Below are positions 12,856 through 22,380 of a DNA stretch of 64,000 bases, piece by piece; the stretch's first letter is position 1; every line of letters begins with the position of its first letter. The notes beneath the pieces are model-generated. The model was not told the DNA's origin. It ran no database searches and saw only the letters and a list, made by a program, of their open reading frames with translations. The stretch comes from Sphingomonas rubra (GTDB lineage Bacteria > Pseudomonadota > Alphaproteobacteria > Sphingomonadales > Sphingomonadaceae). Location: assembly GCF_900115745.1 (NCBI RefSeq), contig NZ_FOXP01000004.1:238674-302673 (forward strand), read 5' to 3'. The translations under genes were made by a program, and so were the position numbers.

Positions 12856-14985
12856 ATGATGCGCGGGTTCAAGCTATTGGTGGCGGCGACGATGCTTGGC
12901 GGCGTGCCCGTCTTCGCGCAGAGCGCGCCCATGAACCAGGCATCCACAAACGACCCGTATATCTGGCTCGAGGACAAGGACGGCGCCAAGGCGCTCGCCT
13001 GGGTTGAGGCGGAGAATGCGCGCACCCTGCCGCGGCTGCGGAACGACCCGCGCTACGCCGGCTTCTACCGCGACGCGCTCGCCATCGCCTCGGCCAAGGA
13101 TCGCATCCCGATGCCGAGCCAGCGCTACGGCCGCATCCTCAATTTCTGGCGCGACGCCGATCACCCGCAGGGCCTGTGGCGCTGGACCAGCGAGGCCGAC
13201 TACGCGAACGCCAATCCCTCTTGGAAGACGCTGATCGATCTCGACGCCCTGTCCAAGGCGGAGGGCAAGAAGTGGGTGTGGAAGGGCGCCACCTGCCTCA
13301 TGCCCGAGGAACGGCTGTGCCTCGTCGCGCTGTCGGAGGGTGGCGAGGACGCGATCACCTATCGCGAGTTCGATCTCCAGACGGGCCAGTTCGTCGCGAA
13401 CGGCTTCAACCTGCCCAAGTCGAAGCAGGGGGCGACCTGGGTCGATCGCGACACGCTGCTCGTCAGCCGCGACTGGGGGCAGGGGACGATGACCGCCTCG
13501 GGTTACCCCTTCGTGGTCAAGATGGTGAAGCGCGGGGCGCCGCTGTCGGCGGCGACGGAGGTTGCGCGCGGCGCCGCGGAGGACCAGCTCGGCACCTACG
13601 CGTCGACGCTGACCGACGGCGCCGGCCACCGGCTGGTGATGATCGAGCGGCGCCAGGATTTCTTCGGCGGCGACAAGCTGGTCTGGACGCCCGCGGGAAC
13701 CAAGAAACTCGCCATGCCGCCGCGCGCCTTCGCGCAAGGCATGGTCGACGGCCGCGTCGTCTTCACCACGCAGGACCCGTGGGGGTCGGTGCCGGCGGGT
13801 GCCGTCGCCGCGGTGCCGCTCGCCGAGCTGGAGCAGGGGCGTGCGACGCCCAGCCTCGTCGTCGCGCCGACCGATCGCCAGGCGCTCGACGGCGTCGTGG
13901 CGACCAGGAACAAGCTGATCGTCACCTATCTCGACAATGTCCGAGGCCGCATGGCGGTATACTCGCCGACCAAGACCGGGTGGACGCACCGCGACATCGC
14001 GCTGCCGGACAACGCCTCGGTCGACATGGCGAGCACGACCGAGCACGACGACCGCGTGTTCCTGACCGTCACCGGCTTCGTCCAGCCGACGTCGCTCTAC
14101 GCCTATGATGCCGCGTCGACGGCGGCGCCGCGCGTCGTGCGGACGACGCCCGCGCGCTTCGACGCGACGGGCTTGAAGGTCGAGCAGTTCGAGGCGGCGT
14201 CGTCCGACGGCACCAAGGTGCCCTATTTCGTCGTTCACCGTGCCGATGCGCCGCTCAACGGCACGACGCCGACGATCATGACCGCTTATGGCGGCTTCAA
14301 CATCCCGATGACGCCCAGCTACAATGGTGGTCTGGGCAAGCTGTGGCTGGAGCGCGGCGGCGCCTTCGTGCTCGCCAACATTCGCGGCGGCGGCGAGTTC
14401 GGACCGAAATGGCACGATGCCGGGCTGAAGACGCAGCGGCAGATCGTCTACGACGATTTCGCCGGCGTCGCGCGTGACCTGTTCGCGAGGCGGCTGACGA
14501 GTGCCGACAAGCTCGGCATCTACGGCGGCTCCAACGGCGGCTTGCTGATGGGCGTGCAGTTCACCCAGCATCCCGAACTATGGAAGGCGGTCACCATCCA
14601 GGTGCCGCTGCTCGACATGGTCCGCTACGAGCAGATCGCCGCCGGCGCGTCATGGGTTGGCGAGTACGGGTCGGTCGGCAATCCGCAGGAGGCCGCCTTC
14701 CTCAACCGCATCTCGCCCTACGCCAACATCCGCAAGGACGCGACCTATCCGGAGCCGTACATCTGGACGACGACCAAGGACGACCGCGTCGGCCCGCAGC
14801 ACGCGCGCAAGTTCGCCGCGCGCCTGAAGGAATATGGCAAGCCCTATTTGTTCTACGAGGACACGGCGGGTGGCCACTCGGGCGACGCGGACATTGAGCA
14901 GGGGGCGCGGCTCCAGGCGCAGCAGATGACCTATTTCGCGCAGAAGCTGATGGGACCGGCGGACGCTAAGACGGCCGCGAAATAA
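12856..14985 (+). CDS. Prolyl oligopeptidase family serine peptidase (S9), exported
   Basis: A 709-aa protein with a signal peptide (about 22 residues, cleaved near VFAQSA). The N-terminal region is a beta-propeller that gates the active site; the C-terminal alpha/beta hydrolase domain holds Ser559 in GGSNGG, Asp642 or Asp643 in KDDRVG, and His674 in GGHSGD. The DPYIWLEDKDG opening of the mature protein is typical of S9A enzymes. It probably cleaves proline-containing oligopeptides in the periplasm. It stands alone, 95 bp after the DUF885 gene. Confidence 0.93.
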   Translation: MMRGFKLLVAATMLGGVPVFAQSAPMNQASTNDPYIWLEDKDGAKALAWVEAENARTLPRLRNDPRYAGFYRDALAIASAKDRIPMPSQRYGRILNFWRDADHPQGLWRWTSEADYANANPSWKTLIDLDALSKAEGKKWVWKGATCLMPEERLCLVALSEGGEDAITYREFDLQTGQFVANGFNLPKSKQGATWVDRDTLLVSRDWGQGTMTASGYPFVVKMVKRGAPLSAATEVARGAAEDQLGTYASTLTDGAGHRLVMIERRQDFFGGDKLVWTPAGTKKLAMPPRAFAQGMVDGRVVFTTQDPWGSVPAGAVAAVPLAELEQGRATPSLVVAPTDRQALDGVVATRNKLIVTYLDNVRGRMAVYSPTKTGWTHRDIALPDNASVDMASTTEHDDRVFLTVTGFVQPTSLYAYDAASTAAPRVVRTTPARFDATGLKVEQFEAASSDGTKVPYFVVHRADAPLNGTTPTIMTAYGGFNIPMTPSYNGGLGKLWLERGGAFVLANIRGGGEFGPKWHDAGLKTQRQIVYDDFAGVARDLFARRLTSADKLGIYGGSNGGLLMGVQFTQHPELWKAVTIQVPLLDMVRYEQIAAGASWVGEYGSVGNPQEAAFLNRISPYANIRKDATYPEPYIWTTTKDDRVGPQHARKFAARLKEYGKPYLFYEDTAGGHSGDADIEQGARLQAQQMTYFAQKLMGPADAKTAAK

Positions 14986-15027
14986 TCTCCTATCCCCATC
15001 CGGATCGTCGCGAACCTCCTCCATCTT

Positions 15028-15115
15028 CCCCGGCGAACGCCGGGGCCCAGATGGGGCAGGCTGGTAAGTGACCCGGATCGTTTCCCGACTGGGCTCCAGC
15101 CTCCGTCGGGGGAGG
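15028..15115. repeat. Palindromic repeat pair downstream of the S9 peptidase gene
   Basis: The gap 14986-15317 contains no gene. It holds a perfect palindrome at 15028-15045 (8-bp arms CCCCGGCG and CGCCGGGG around AA), followed by CCCAG. About 50 bp on, an inverted partner reads CTGGGCTCCAG followed by CCTCCGTCGGGG. This matches the general form of the dispersed GC-rich palindromes of sphingomonads. Confidence 0.7.
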
Positions 15116-15217
15116 CGAAATAGAGTAAAGCTATCCCGGTAGTTCCCTGTAGGAAGTGGATCGGGTTCCATCGGAAGCGGAGTAATCCGGCTGTCCTACA
15201 ACCGGGTGATGTGAAAT

Positions 15218-15249
15218 AAGGAGCCGGGGTCGCGAGATCCCGGCTCCTT
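15218..15249. terminator. Strong hairpin between convergent genes, probable bidirectional terminator
   Basis: The arms AAGGAGCCGGG (15218-15228) and CCCGGCTCCTT (15239-15249) pair perfectly over 11 bp around a 10-base loop. The site lies between the rightward S9 peptidase gene and the leftward DUF5872-type gene. There is no long T-run on either side, so efficient termination is an inference. Confidence 0.7.
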
Positions 15250-15317
15250 GTCATGGCTGTTTTCGGAAACAATCGGTCCGCGATGTTTCGTTCTGGGGGT
15301 CAATCGAGTCAAGCTTG

Positions 15318-15821
15318 TTAAGAACTCTTCTCAGTTAGCGCCTTGACCAACTGCTCCTTGGTCATCTTCGACCGGCCGGGCACGTTCCGCTTCCTTGCTT
15401 CGGCATAGAGGTCCGCCTTGGTCCGGTGGTCGCGATACGGCTTTACCTTGTCGGCCACGTCCTTGGGCTGGGCGGAGAACTGCTTGCCCTTCTTCGTATC
15501 GGCACGCTTCTTCGCCGTGGTGCGCTTGTACTCGTCATCCGACAGCGCCTCGCGCGCCTTCTTGGGCAGGTAGCGTTCGTGCGTGTCGCCGCTCTTCTTG
15601 CCGGACTTGGTACCCCAATCCTCCTCGCTCCACTCGTGCAGCGAATTGTCGGGATCGCGCTCGCCGGTATAGCCGCCGCCCTGCTTCTTGTACTCGGCGA
15701 CCGCCATCTGCGCCTTGCGCGCCGACCATTGGCCCTTCTCGCCGCCCTTGGCCCCGGCGGTGATCTTCTTCTTGACCTTCTCCCACAGCGCGGGATCGGT
15801 CTTCTCGGCTGTCTCGCTCAT
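15318..15821 (-). CDS. DUF5872-type basic protein with C-terminal Rho-N/SAP-like segment
   Basis: A very polar 167-aa protein, rich in Lys and Glu. The segments GGEKGQWSARKAQMAVAEYK, SLHEWSEEDWGTKSGKK and RYLPKKAREALSDDE are those I associate with DUF5872. The last 40 residues (TKADLYAEARKRNVPGRSKM, then TKEQLVKAL) resemble the small helix-extended-loop-helix fold of Rho-N or SAP domains that binds nucleic acid. Nucleic-acid binding is therefore plausible but unproven. It starts at ATG 15821; no membrane segment. Confidence 0.75.
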   Translation of the reverse strand: MSETAEKTDPALWEKVKKKITAGAKGGEKGQWSARKAQMAVAEYKKQGGGYTGERDPDNSLHEWSEEDWGTKSGKKSGDTHERYLPKKAREALSDDEYKRTTAKKRADTKKGKQFSAQPKDVADKVKPYRDHRTKADLYAEARKRNVPGRSKMTKEQLVKALTEKSS

Positions 15822-15936
15822 GCGTGTGGAAACGGCCAGGATCGACGCGACGTTCCCGATCGGCGACGGCCGGGGAAACGAAGGGTTCGCGCGCGGGTTG
15901 TTGCTGCGCCGCAGCGCGAAACGCTAGGATAACGCG

Positions 15937-16284
15937 ATGACTGAGATGACTTCGACCATCGACCGCCCTACTGCGGCCCCGTCGCCCGCCACCATCTTCG
16001 AGGCGATCGTCAAGCAGGTCGCCGTCGTGGCCACCTACAATCGGGGTGAGGTGACGCTGGCGCCCCACGCCATCTACACGCGGGCCGACGAGGTATATGT
16101 CGACGCGCTGACCGTGGAGCGCGAGGGCAAGCCGCCCAAGGAGGAGAAGATCGGCACCTTCAAGCTCGCCGGGCTTGGCGGCTTGCGCGTCACGCCCCGC
16201 CGCTTCTCGGTCAGTCCGCTCTACCAAGGCGTCGACAAGCGCTACGAGTACACCATGCTGATGGAAGTCGACCGTACCGCCTGA
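15937..16284 (+). CDS. Conserved hypothetical protein
   Basis: A 115-aa soluble protein that I cannot assign. The first 20 residues are Thr/Pro-rich and probably disordered. The rest (ATIFEAIVKQVAVVATYNRG, then PHAIYTRADEVYVDALTVER) alternates beta-strand-like segments, as in small regulatory or WYL-like beta domains. It ends with RYEYTMLMEVDRTA. It is divergent from the DUF5872-type gene across 115 bp. Confidence 0.65.
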   Translation: MTEMTSTIDRPTAAPSPATIFEAIVKQVAVVATYNRGEVTLAPHAIYTRADEVYVDALTVEREGKPPKEEKIGTFKLAGLGGLRVTPRRFSVSPLYQGVDKRYEYTMLMEVDRTA

Positions 16285-16352
16285 CCACAATATTTCGTCG
16301 CCGCGGGCGCTAGGCCGTATCCGCCGCCGCCGGAAAGCGGCTATGCCTTGCG

Positions 16353-17570
16353 ATGATGGCCGACCGCATCGAACCCGCCGGCACGGAGCCGCCTCCCCCC
16401 GACAGCATGCTGGGCGTGCCCGCCGGTGTGGAACCGAGCGAGGCGGTGCGGATCGCCATGCGCCGCGACCGGCTGCTCGCCGCCTTGACGTTGACCGCCG
16501 GTGTCGGCCTGGCGCTGGCGATGCCGTTCGCGCTCAAGGAGGGAGCGGAGTTCTTCCTGCCGCTCACCACCGCGCTGGTGATCGCGGTGGCGCTGGTGCC
16601 GGTCCTCGAATGGCTGGAGCGGCGGCGCGTGCCGTCGGCACTCGCTTCGCTGATGTGCATCCTGTTCTTCCTGGTCGTCGCCAACGTCGCGCTCGCCGCG
16701 ATCGTGGTGCCCGCGACCGACTTCTTCCGCCTGCTGCCGAGCAGGATCGGGCGCATCCAGGAAAACCTCGCACCGCTGCTCGATCTCTACTCGAACCTGG
16801 AAAGCTACGCCAACCGCGCGCTGCGCCAGGTCGCGACGGCGCCGATTCGCCAGCCCTCGACGACCGCCGTCGCGCCGCCCTCGTCGATTCTGGAGCTCGC
16901 CGCCACCTCGGCGCCCGCGGTGATCGTGCAGTTCCTGTTCGGCGTGCTGATCGTGTTCTTCTTCCTGTCCGGCTGGACGCGGATGCGGCGCAGCACCATC
17001 ACCGGCCGAACCAGCTTCGACGGCGCCATGGCCACCGCGCGGGTGATCCAGGATGTGGTCGACGACGTGTCCGCCTATCTGGGCACGATCACGGTCATCA
17101 ACGTGTCGCTCGGTATCGTCACCGGCGTGGCGCTGTGGGCATTGGGGATGCCGTATCCGGCGATGTGGGGCGGCATCGTCGCGCTGTTCAACTACGTGCC
17201 CTATTTCGGGCCGGTCATCGCGGCGTTCCTGCTCGCGGTGGGCGGATTAATGACCTTTGCCGACATCTGGACCGCGCTGCTGCCGCCGGTCATCATGTAC
17301 GTGCTCCACCTGGTGGAGGCGAACGCGATCACGCCCTTCATCGTCGGCCACCGGCTGACGATCAGCCCGCTGCTGATCCTTATCTCGCTCAGCTTCTGGG
17401 GATGGGTGTGGGGCACGCTCGGCGCGCTGCTCGCGGTGCCGCTGCTCATCATCCTGCAGACGATCTTGGGGGCGGCGGGCAAGCCCGACATCGCCGGCTT
17501 CCTGTTCGAGCACGGCACGCTGATGGGCGGCCGCGGACGTGGCCCGCGCCCGTCGCCGCCGTCCGCGTAA
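16353..17570 (+). CDS. AI-2E family transporter (PerM/TqsA-like)
   Basis: A 405-aa inner-membrane protein. Two hydrophobic helices open the protein (about residues 45-95), followed by a cytoplasmic or periplasmic linker region and a C-terminal group of about five helices including NYVPYFGPVIAAFLL and LLILISLSFWGWVWGTLGA, the family signature region. Members export autoinducer-2 or act in ion transport; the substrate here cannot be told. The start is one of two adjacent ATGs (16353 or 16356). The C-terminus is basic and Gly/Pro-rich. Confidence 0.88.
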   Translation: MMADRIEPAGTEPPPPDSMLGVPAGVEPSEAVRIAMRRDRLLAALTLTAGVGLALAMPFALKEGAEFFLPLTTALVIAVALVPVLEWLERRRVPSALASLMCILFFLVVANVALAAIVVPATDFFRLLPSRIGRIQENLAPLLDLYSNLESYANRALRQVATAPIRQPSTTAVAPPSSILELAATSAPAVIVQFLFGVLIVFFFLSGWTRMRRSTITGRTSFDGAMATARVIQDVVDDVSAYLGTITVINVSLGIVTGVALWALGMPYPAMWGGIVALFNYVPYFGPVIAAFLLAVGGLMTFADIWTALLPPVIMYVLHLVEANAITPFIVGHRLTISPLLILISLSFWGWVWGTLGALLAVPLLIILQTILGAAGKPDIAGFLFEHGTLMGGRGRGPRPSPPSA

Positions 17571-17624
17571 AAGGGTCGTTGACAGGGTGGGGACCCTCGC
17601 CTAGTTGGCCGGCCTCGCTTCGAT

Positions 17625-17701
<77 letters not shown>

Positions 17702-17733
17702 CTTCACGTGGTTCGTCGACAGCGCTCCCGGAT

Positions 17734-17810
<77 letters not shown>

Positions 17811-17828
17811 CCGGCGCAGCATGCACGC

Positions 17829-17847
17829 CGATCAGCGAAGCTGATCG
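17829..17847 (+). terminator. Hairpin just after the tRNA-Asp pair
   Basis: CGATCAGC and GCTGATCG form a perfect 8-bp stem around GAA, inside a weaker GCATG/CATGC outer pairing. It begins 18 bp after the second tRNA and has no T-run. It may end or help process the tRNA transcript. The rest of 17848-17949 shows nothing else that I can name. Confidence 0.5.
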
Positions 17848-17949
17848 CGAGACATGCAAGCCCGGCCGGCGCGGCCCCGCCGCGACCGACGACGCGGGCT
17901 TCTCACATCCGGCAGATGCCCCGACGTTACTCTGCCGGAACGCCCCCAG

Positions 17950-18168
17950 CTACCGCCACCGTCCCGTCTCGCTCCACCGCAGCAGCGGCTTCAGCGGCAT
18001 GATCCACACGATCCCCGCGAAGAGATAGAACACCGTCTGCAACGCCCAATGCCACCCGCCCACGAGCGGCGACAGGCTGGCCACCAGCGCCGCCCACACC
18101 ACGATCAGCAGCAGGATGCCGAGCACGCCGACCGGCTTCCTCCAACTCGGTTGTTCGTCGGGGGTCAT
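17950..18168 (-). CDS. DUF2842 small membrane protein
   Basis: 72 aa with two membrane helices (about residues 13-32 and 40-60) separated by a short SPLVGGWHW turn, ending in the typical PLKPLLRWSETGRWR. That C-terminus and the WRKPVG start mark DUF2842, a family of unknown function in alphaproteobacteria. Its ATG overlaps the stop of the upstream cyclo-ligase gene by 4 bp, so it is probably translated with it. Confidence 0.85.
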   Translation of the reverse strand: MTPDEQPSWRKPVGVLGILLLIVVWAALVASLSPLVGGWHWALQTVFYLFAGIVWIMPLKPLLRWSETGRWR

Positions 18169-18719
18169 GAGCGGGCGTCCACGGGCACGATCCATTCCTT
18201 CTCGGTGGCGATGGCGTGAAGCGGCACGTCCCAGGGATCGACCGGCAGAGCGTCGATCTCCTGGACGGACCAGGCGATACCGATGCGGATCGCCGCGGGA
18301 TGCGTGGCGAAGGCGCGGTCATAGTGTCCTGCCCCCTGGCCGAGGCGATTGCCGGCGCGGTCAAAGCCGACCAGCGGGGTGAGGATGATGTCCGGCACGA
18401 CCTCCGCCGCATCGTGGTGCGGCTGCCACAGGCCGAACGGCCCGCGGACCAGCTCGGCATGGCGTGGCCAGTGCAGGAACCGGAGCGGCGTGGCGCGATC
18501 GACGACGTGCGGCAGGGCGAGCTCGCCCCCTGAAGCGAGCGCGGCCAGGTCGAAGCCGGACGGGTCCGCCTCGCCCCCGACCGGATGGTAGGTCGCGACG
18601 ATCGACTTCTCGGCAAGCTGCTCGCGAAAAGCCGGAGGCACGTCGAACGATCCTCCGGACGCCGCGAACGCGTCGCGGGCGGCGCGCAGGCGGGCGCGCA
18701 GGGCCGGCTTGTCGGTCAT
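18165..18719 (-). CDS. 5-formyltetrahydrofolate cyclo-ligase
   Basis: ATP-dependent conversion of 5-formyl-THF to 5,10-methenyl-THF in folate metabolism. It is 184 aa from ATG 18719, the start that gives the family N-terminus (KPALRARLRAARDAF). An in-frame ATG at 18752 would add 11 atypical residues. The C-terminal GQGAGHYDRAF loop and the later GIAWSVQEI are typical. Its position next to the probable 6S RNA and zapA is the same as in E. coli (ygfA-ssrS-zapA). Confidence 0.92.
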   Translation of the reverse strand: MTDKPALRARLRAARDAFAASGGSFDVPPAFREQLAEKSIVATYHPVGGEADPSGFDLAALASGGELALPHVVDRATPLRFLHWPRHAELVRGPFGLWQPHHDAAEVVPDIILTPLVGFDRAGNRLGQGAGHYDRAFATHPAAIRIGIAWSVQEIDALPVDPWDVPLHAIATEKEWIVPVDARS

Positions 18720-18807
18720 GTCAGGAGAGCCCTCGGGCAGAGGCCGCGCCATGACGTCGGACGGGTGGGCTGCGCCACCCGCCGGCGGCGCTCACGCAAG
18801 GTGCGAT

Positions 18808-18956
18808 CGCGCACCCTGGCTCTGCGGTGGCGGGACCGCCGTGGCCGTGTGCCGGGTTATCCACTGACGCACGGTACGTCAGGTGGGAACCATGTACGTC
18901 GGACCAGGGTCCGGGCAGGGACAGTCCCCATTGGATGATGAATAGCCTCAGGGATA
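18808..18956 (-). ncRNA. ssrS: Probable 6S RNA
   Basis: The 276-bp gap between zapA and the cyclo-ligase gene has no ORF, and this is where 6S RNA lies in most proteobacteria. On the minus strand the two ends can close as a stem (CCCT-GA-GGC near 18953 with GCCAGGG near 18814). The interior holds a strong terminal hairpin (CACCTGACG with CGTCAGTGG) and GGGGACTGTCCC, flanked by weakly pairing stretches as expected for the open central bubble. Both ends are approximate. 6S RNA sequesters the housekeeping RNA polymerase. Confidence 0.65.
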
Positions 18957-18995
18957 ATAAAGGCTCGATACCGGGCAGAACCCGCCGACACCTAT

Positions 18996-19301
18996 TTAGG
19001 CCGACGGACCGGCATTCTCAAGAGTGTCGGCGAGCTGTTCCAGCCGATCGGCGATTCGCGCCAGCGCCGCCTCGCTGACCGCGGCACCGGCGGGCGGCCG
19101 CTGCTCCGCCTCGTCCAGCGAATCGGCCAGCATCAGCGCCACCAGCAGCATCGCCCGCTCCGGACTGCCGCCCGCCGCGCGGTTCGCCGCGGGCCAGCGC
19201 GCCTCCAGCGCGCGGCCGAGCTGCTCCACGCGCGCCTCCTCGCCATCGCGACAGGCGATCGGATGGGCGCGACCGCCGATCTGGAGCACCACATTGGCCA
19301 T
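18996..19301 (-). CDS. zapA: Cell division protein ZapA
   Basis: A 101-aa protein that bundles FtsZ filaments at the division ring. The N-terminal half (VVLQIGGRAHPIACRDGEE) is the ZapA strand-helix head. The C-terminal helix includes MLLVALMLADSLDEAE and ends in LARIADRLEQLADTLE, the coiled-coil tetramerisation region. Its start overlaps the stop of the small upstream gene (TGATG). The downstream probable 6S RNA supports the assignment. Confidence 0.88.
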   Translation of the reverse strand: MANVVLQIGGRAHPIACRDGEEARVEQLGRALEARWPAANRAAGGSPERAMLLVALMLADSLDEAEQRPPAGAAVSEAALARIADRLEQLADTLENAGPSA

Positions 19302-19483
19302 CAGCGGGCGCTCCCGCGCGCGATCACCTCGTCGAGCGCCGACACCGCCTCCGCCATCCTCGCCTTCAACGCGTCGTGACGACGGGCGAGCGCGTCGCCC
19401 TGCTCGGCGCGACGCGCGATCGCCGCCTCGATCCGCGCGATCGCGGCGTCGACCCGGTCGACGGCGGTGGGAGTGTCGCTCAT
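19301..19483 (-). CDS. Small helical protein upstream of zapA
   Basis: A 60-aa protein, almost entirely charged helix (VDAAIARIEAAIARRAEQGD, then HDALKARMAEAVSALDEVI) with heptad-like spacing of Ala, Ile and Leu, so probably a short coiled coil. It is coupled to zapA by a 1-base TGATG overlap. Small genes in this position are common in alphaproteobacteria; a role alongside ZapA is only inferred from the operon. Confidence 0.75.
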   Translation of the reverse strand: MSDTPTAVDRVDAAIARIEAAIARRAEQGDALARRHDALKARMAEAVSALDEVIARGSAR

Positions 19484-19598
19484 CCCCGCCGGATAGGCAC
19501 CGGGAGGAGTCGGGGCAAGGGTGCGTGCGCGGTTGACAGCGGGGGAGGGTGCCCCGCAAAGGCGCGGGCACATCACCATTCTCGCAGCGGAGCACGAC

Positions 19599-20606
19599 AT
19601 GACGGTCAAGGTAGCGATCAACGGCTTCGGACGGATCGGACGCCTCGTCGCCCGTGCCATGATCGAGCGTGGCGGCGATCTCGAACTCGTCGCGATCAAC
19701 GATCTGGCCGATGCCAAGTCGAACGCCTGGCTGTTCAAGCGCGACAGCGTCCACGGCGCATGGCCGGGCGACGTCTCCGCCGACGGTAACGACCTCGTCA
19801 TCGACGGCAAGCGCATCCGCGTCACGGCCGAGCGCGACCCCGCCGACCTGCCGCACGCCGAGCTCGGCATCGACCTGGTGCTGGAGTGCACCGGCTTCTT
19901 CACCGATCGCGCGGCGTGCCAGAAGCATCTCGACGCGGGCGCCAAGAAGGTGCTGATCTCCGCGCCCGGCAAGAACGTCGACCTGACCGTCGTCTACGGT
20001 GTCAACCACGACAAGCTGGAGGCCGGACATACCATCGTCTCCAACGCCAGCTGCACCACCAACTGCCTGGCGCCGGTCGCCAAGGTGCTGAACGACGCGA
20101 TTGGCATCGAGCGCGGGCTGATGACGACGATCCACGCCTATACCAACGATCAGAAGATCCTGGACCAGATCCACCCCGACCTGCGCCGCGCCCGCGCCGC
20201 GGGCATGTCGATGATCCCCACCACCACCGGCGCCGCCCGCGCGGTCGGCGAGGTGCTGCCCGAGATGAAGGGCAAGCTCGACGGATCGGCCGTGCGCGTG
20301 CCCGTGCCCGACGGCAGCCTCATCGACCTGACCTTCCAGCCGGGCCGCGAGACGACCCGCGACGAGGTCAACGCGATCCTGAAGGCCGCGTCGGAGAGCG
20401 GGCCGATGAAGGGGGTGCTGGTCTACTCGGACGAGCCGCTGGTCTCGATCGACATCGTCCACACGCCCGCCTCGTCGACGGTCGACAGTCTGGAGACGGC
20501 GGTGCTCGACGGCAAGCTGGTGCGCGTCGTCAGCTGGTACGACAATGAATGGGGCTTCTCCAACCGCATGGTCGATACGGCCACGGCGATGGCCAAGTTC
20601 CTCTGA
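19599..20606 (+). CDS. gap: Glyceraldehyde-3-phosphate dehydrogenase, type I
   Basis: Oxidises glyceraldehyde 3-phosphate to 1,3-bisphosphoglycerate with NAD. It has 335 aa from ATG 19599. The N-terminal NAD-binding motif is INGFGRIGR; the catalytic Cys152 lies in SNASCTTNC, with the expected downstream His; the C-terminus has [13 protein letters not shown]. It heads a rightward glycolytic group (gap, a MOSC gene, pgk, fba). Confidence 0.97.
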   Translation: MTVKVAINGFGRIGRLVARAMIERGGDLELVAINDLADAKSNAWLFKRDSVHGAWPGDVSADGNDLVIDGKRIRVTAERDPADLPHAELGIDLVLECTGFFTDRAACQKHLDAGAKKVLISAPGKNVDLTVVYGVNHDKLEAGHTIVSNASCTTNCLAPVAKVLNDAIGIERGLMTTIHAYTNDQKILDQIHPDLRRARAAGMSMIPTTTGAARAVGEVLPEMKGKLDGSAVRVPVPDGSLIDLTFQPGRETTRDEVNAILKAASESGPMKGVLVYSDEPLVSIDIVHTPASSTVDSLETAVLDGKLVRVVSWYDNEWGFSNRMVDTATAMAKFL

Positions 20607-20607
20607 G

Positions 20608-21123
20608 ATGACCGCGGTGACCCCGACGATCGTCCCTACGATCGAGACAGGAACGATCGCCCGCGTCGGGGTACTCGCGGGGATCGCGCGCAAGGCGCGG
20701 TCCAAGGCACCGACGGAGGTGATCGACCGCGCCGCCGTCACGCTGGACGGCGGCATCGACGGCGACCATCGCGGCCGGGTGAAGCCTGGCGGCAAGGGGC
20801 GGCGGCAGGTGACGCTGATGGAGCGGGGCGACTGGGAGGCGGCGATCGCCGAACTCGGTGCCGATGTCGCCTGGCAGGAGCGGCGCGTCAACCTGCTGGT
20901 CGACGGGTTCGACCTGCCGCAGGTCGCGGGTGCGCGGCTGCGCATCGGTGCCGATGTGGTGGTCGAGATCAGTTTCGAGTGTGACCCGTGCCACCGCATG
21001 GACGCGGTCGCACCGGGTCTGCGCGCGGCGCTGACACCCGACTGGCGCGGCGGCGTGTGCACCCGCGTCCTGGCCGGCGGCGACATCGCCGTGGGGGACG
21101 CCATCAGGATCGAGGAATCATGA
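20608..21123 (+). CDS. MOSC domain-containing protein
   Basis: A 171-aa MOSC-domain protein, related to the C-terminus of molybdenum-cofactor sulfurases. Typical segments are [30 protein letters not shown] and a conserved cysteine in [12 protein letters not shown]. The family binds molybdenum cofactor or carries sulfur, but the substrate is unknown. It begins 1 bp after the gap stop and overlaps pgk as ATGA, so it is a passenger inside the glycolytic operon. Confidence 0.88.
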   Translation: MTAVTPTIVPTIETGTIARVGVLAGIARKARSKAPTEVIDRAAVTLDGGIDGDHRGRVKPGGKGRRQVTLMERGDWEAAIAELGADVAWQERRVNLLVDGFDLPQVAGARLRIGADVVVEISFECDPCHRMDAVAPGLRAALTPDWRGGVCTRVLAGGDIAVGDAIRIEES

Positions 21124-22310
21124 CCAAGTCCTTCCGAACGCTCGACGATCTCGGCGACGTGCGCGGCAAGCGCGTGCTGGTCCGCGAGGATCTGAACGTG
21201 CCGATGGCCGACGGCGCCGTCACCGACGACACCCGGCTGCGCGCCACCATCTCCACCGTCACCGAACTGGCGGACGCCGGCGCGATCGTATTGGTGTTGG
21301 CCCATTTCGGCCGGCCCAAGGGCAAGGCTGATCCGACCATGTCGCTCGCGCCCGTGGTGCGCCCCTACGCGGAGGTGCTCGGTCGTCCGGTGCGGTTCGT
21401 CGATTGGGACGGCGCAACCGACGCCGTCGCGACGATGCAGGCCGGTGACATCGCCGTGCTGGAGAACACCCGCTTCCTGCCCGGCGAGGAGGGCAACGAC
21501 GCCGACACGGTGGCGCGCTTCGCTGCGCTCGGCGACGCGTACGTCAACGACGCTTTCTCCGCCGCGCACCGCGCTCACGCTTCGACCGAAGGGATCGCCC
21601 GCGCCTTGCCCGCCTATGCCGGCCGCGCGATGGAGGCGGAACTCGACGCGCTGCAGAAGGCGTTGGGCGCCCCCGAGCACCCCGTGGCCGCCGTCGTCGG
21701 TGGCGCCAAGGTGTCGTCGAAGCTCGACGTGCTGCGCCACCTGGTCGGGCGCGTCGATCACCTCATCATCGGTGGCGGCATGGCCAACACCTTCCTGGCC
21801 GCGCGCGGCGTGAACGTCGGCAAGTCGCTCTGCGAGCACGACCTGACCGGGACGGCGGAGGAGATCCTCGATGCCGCGGACCGGGCGAACTGCACCGTGC
21901 ACCTGCCCTACGACGTGGTGGTCGCGACCGAGTTCCGCGCGAACCCGGCAACGCGCACCGTCAACGTCCACGAGGTCGCCGCCGACGAGATGATCCTCGA
22001 CATCGGCCCCGCCGCGACCGAGGCACTGGGCGACGTGCTGAAGAACTGCCGCACGCTGGTGTGGAACGGTCCGCTGGGTGCGTTCGAGACGCCTCCCTTC
22101 GATATGGCGACGGTGGCGCTTGCCCGGACGGCGGCGGCGCTGACCGGCGACGGATCGCTGATCTCGGTCGCCGGTGGCGGCGACACGGTGGCGGCGCTCA
22201 ACCAGGCGGGGGTGGCGGAGGCGTTCACCTTCGTGTCGACCGCCGGCGGCGCGTTCCTGGAATGGATGGAAGGCCGCGAACTGCCGGGAGTCGCAGCGCT
22301 CTGTCACTGA
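21120..22310 (+). CDS. pgk: Phosphoglycerate kinase
   Basis: Transfers the acyl phosphate of 1,3-bisphosphoglycerate to ADP. It has 396 aa, starting at ATG 21120. The N-terminal domain has [22 protein letters not shown] and [14 protein letters not shown]. The nucleotide domain has [14 protein letters not shown] and a C-terminal [12 protein letters not shown]. It is translationally coupled to the MOSC gene before it. The frame is open further upstream but only as that gene's shadow. Confidence 0.97.
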   Translation: MTKSFRTLDDLGDVRGKRVLVREDLNVPMADGAVTDDTRLRATISTVTELADAGAIVLVLAHFGRPKGKADPTMSLAPVVRPYAEVLGRPVRFVDWDGATDAVATMQAGDIAVLENTRFLPGEEGNDADTVARFAALGDAYVNDAFSAAHRAHASTEGIARALPAYAGRAMEAELDALQKALGAPEHPVAAVVGGAKVSSKLDVLRHLVGRVDHLIIGGGMANTFLAARGVNVGKSLCEHDLTGTAEEILDAADRANCTVHLPYDVVVATEFRANPATRTVNVHEVAADEMILDIGPAATEALGDVLKNCRTLVWNGPLGAFETPPFDMATVALARTAAALTGDGSLISVAGGGDTVAALNQAGVAEAFTFVSTAGGAFLEWMEGRELPGVAALCH

Positions 22311-22380
22311 GGCAGCGGTTGCGGCTGCGACGCCTGCACGCTAGCGGGCTTGCATACGTATGCCGATGAGAGGGGACGAC

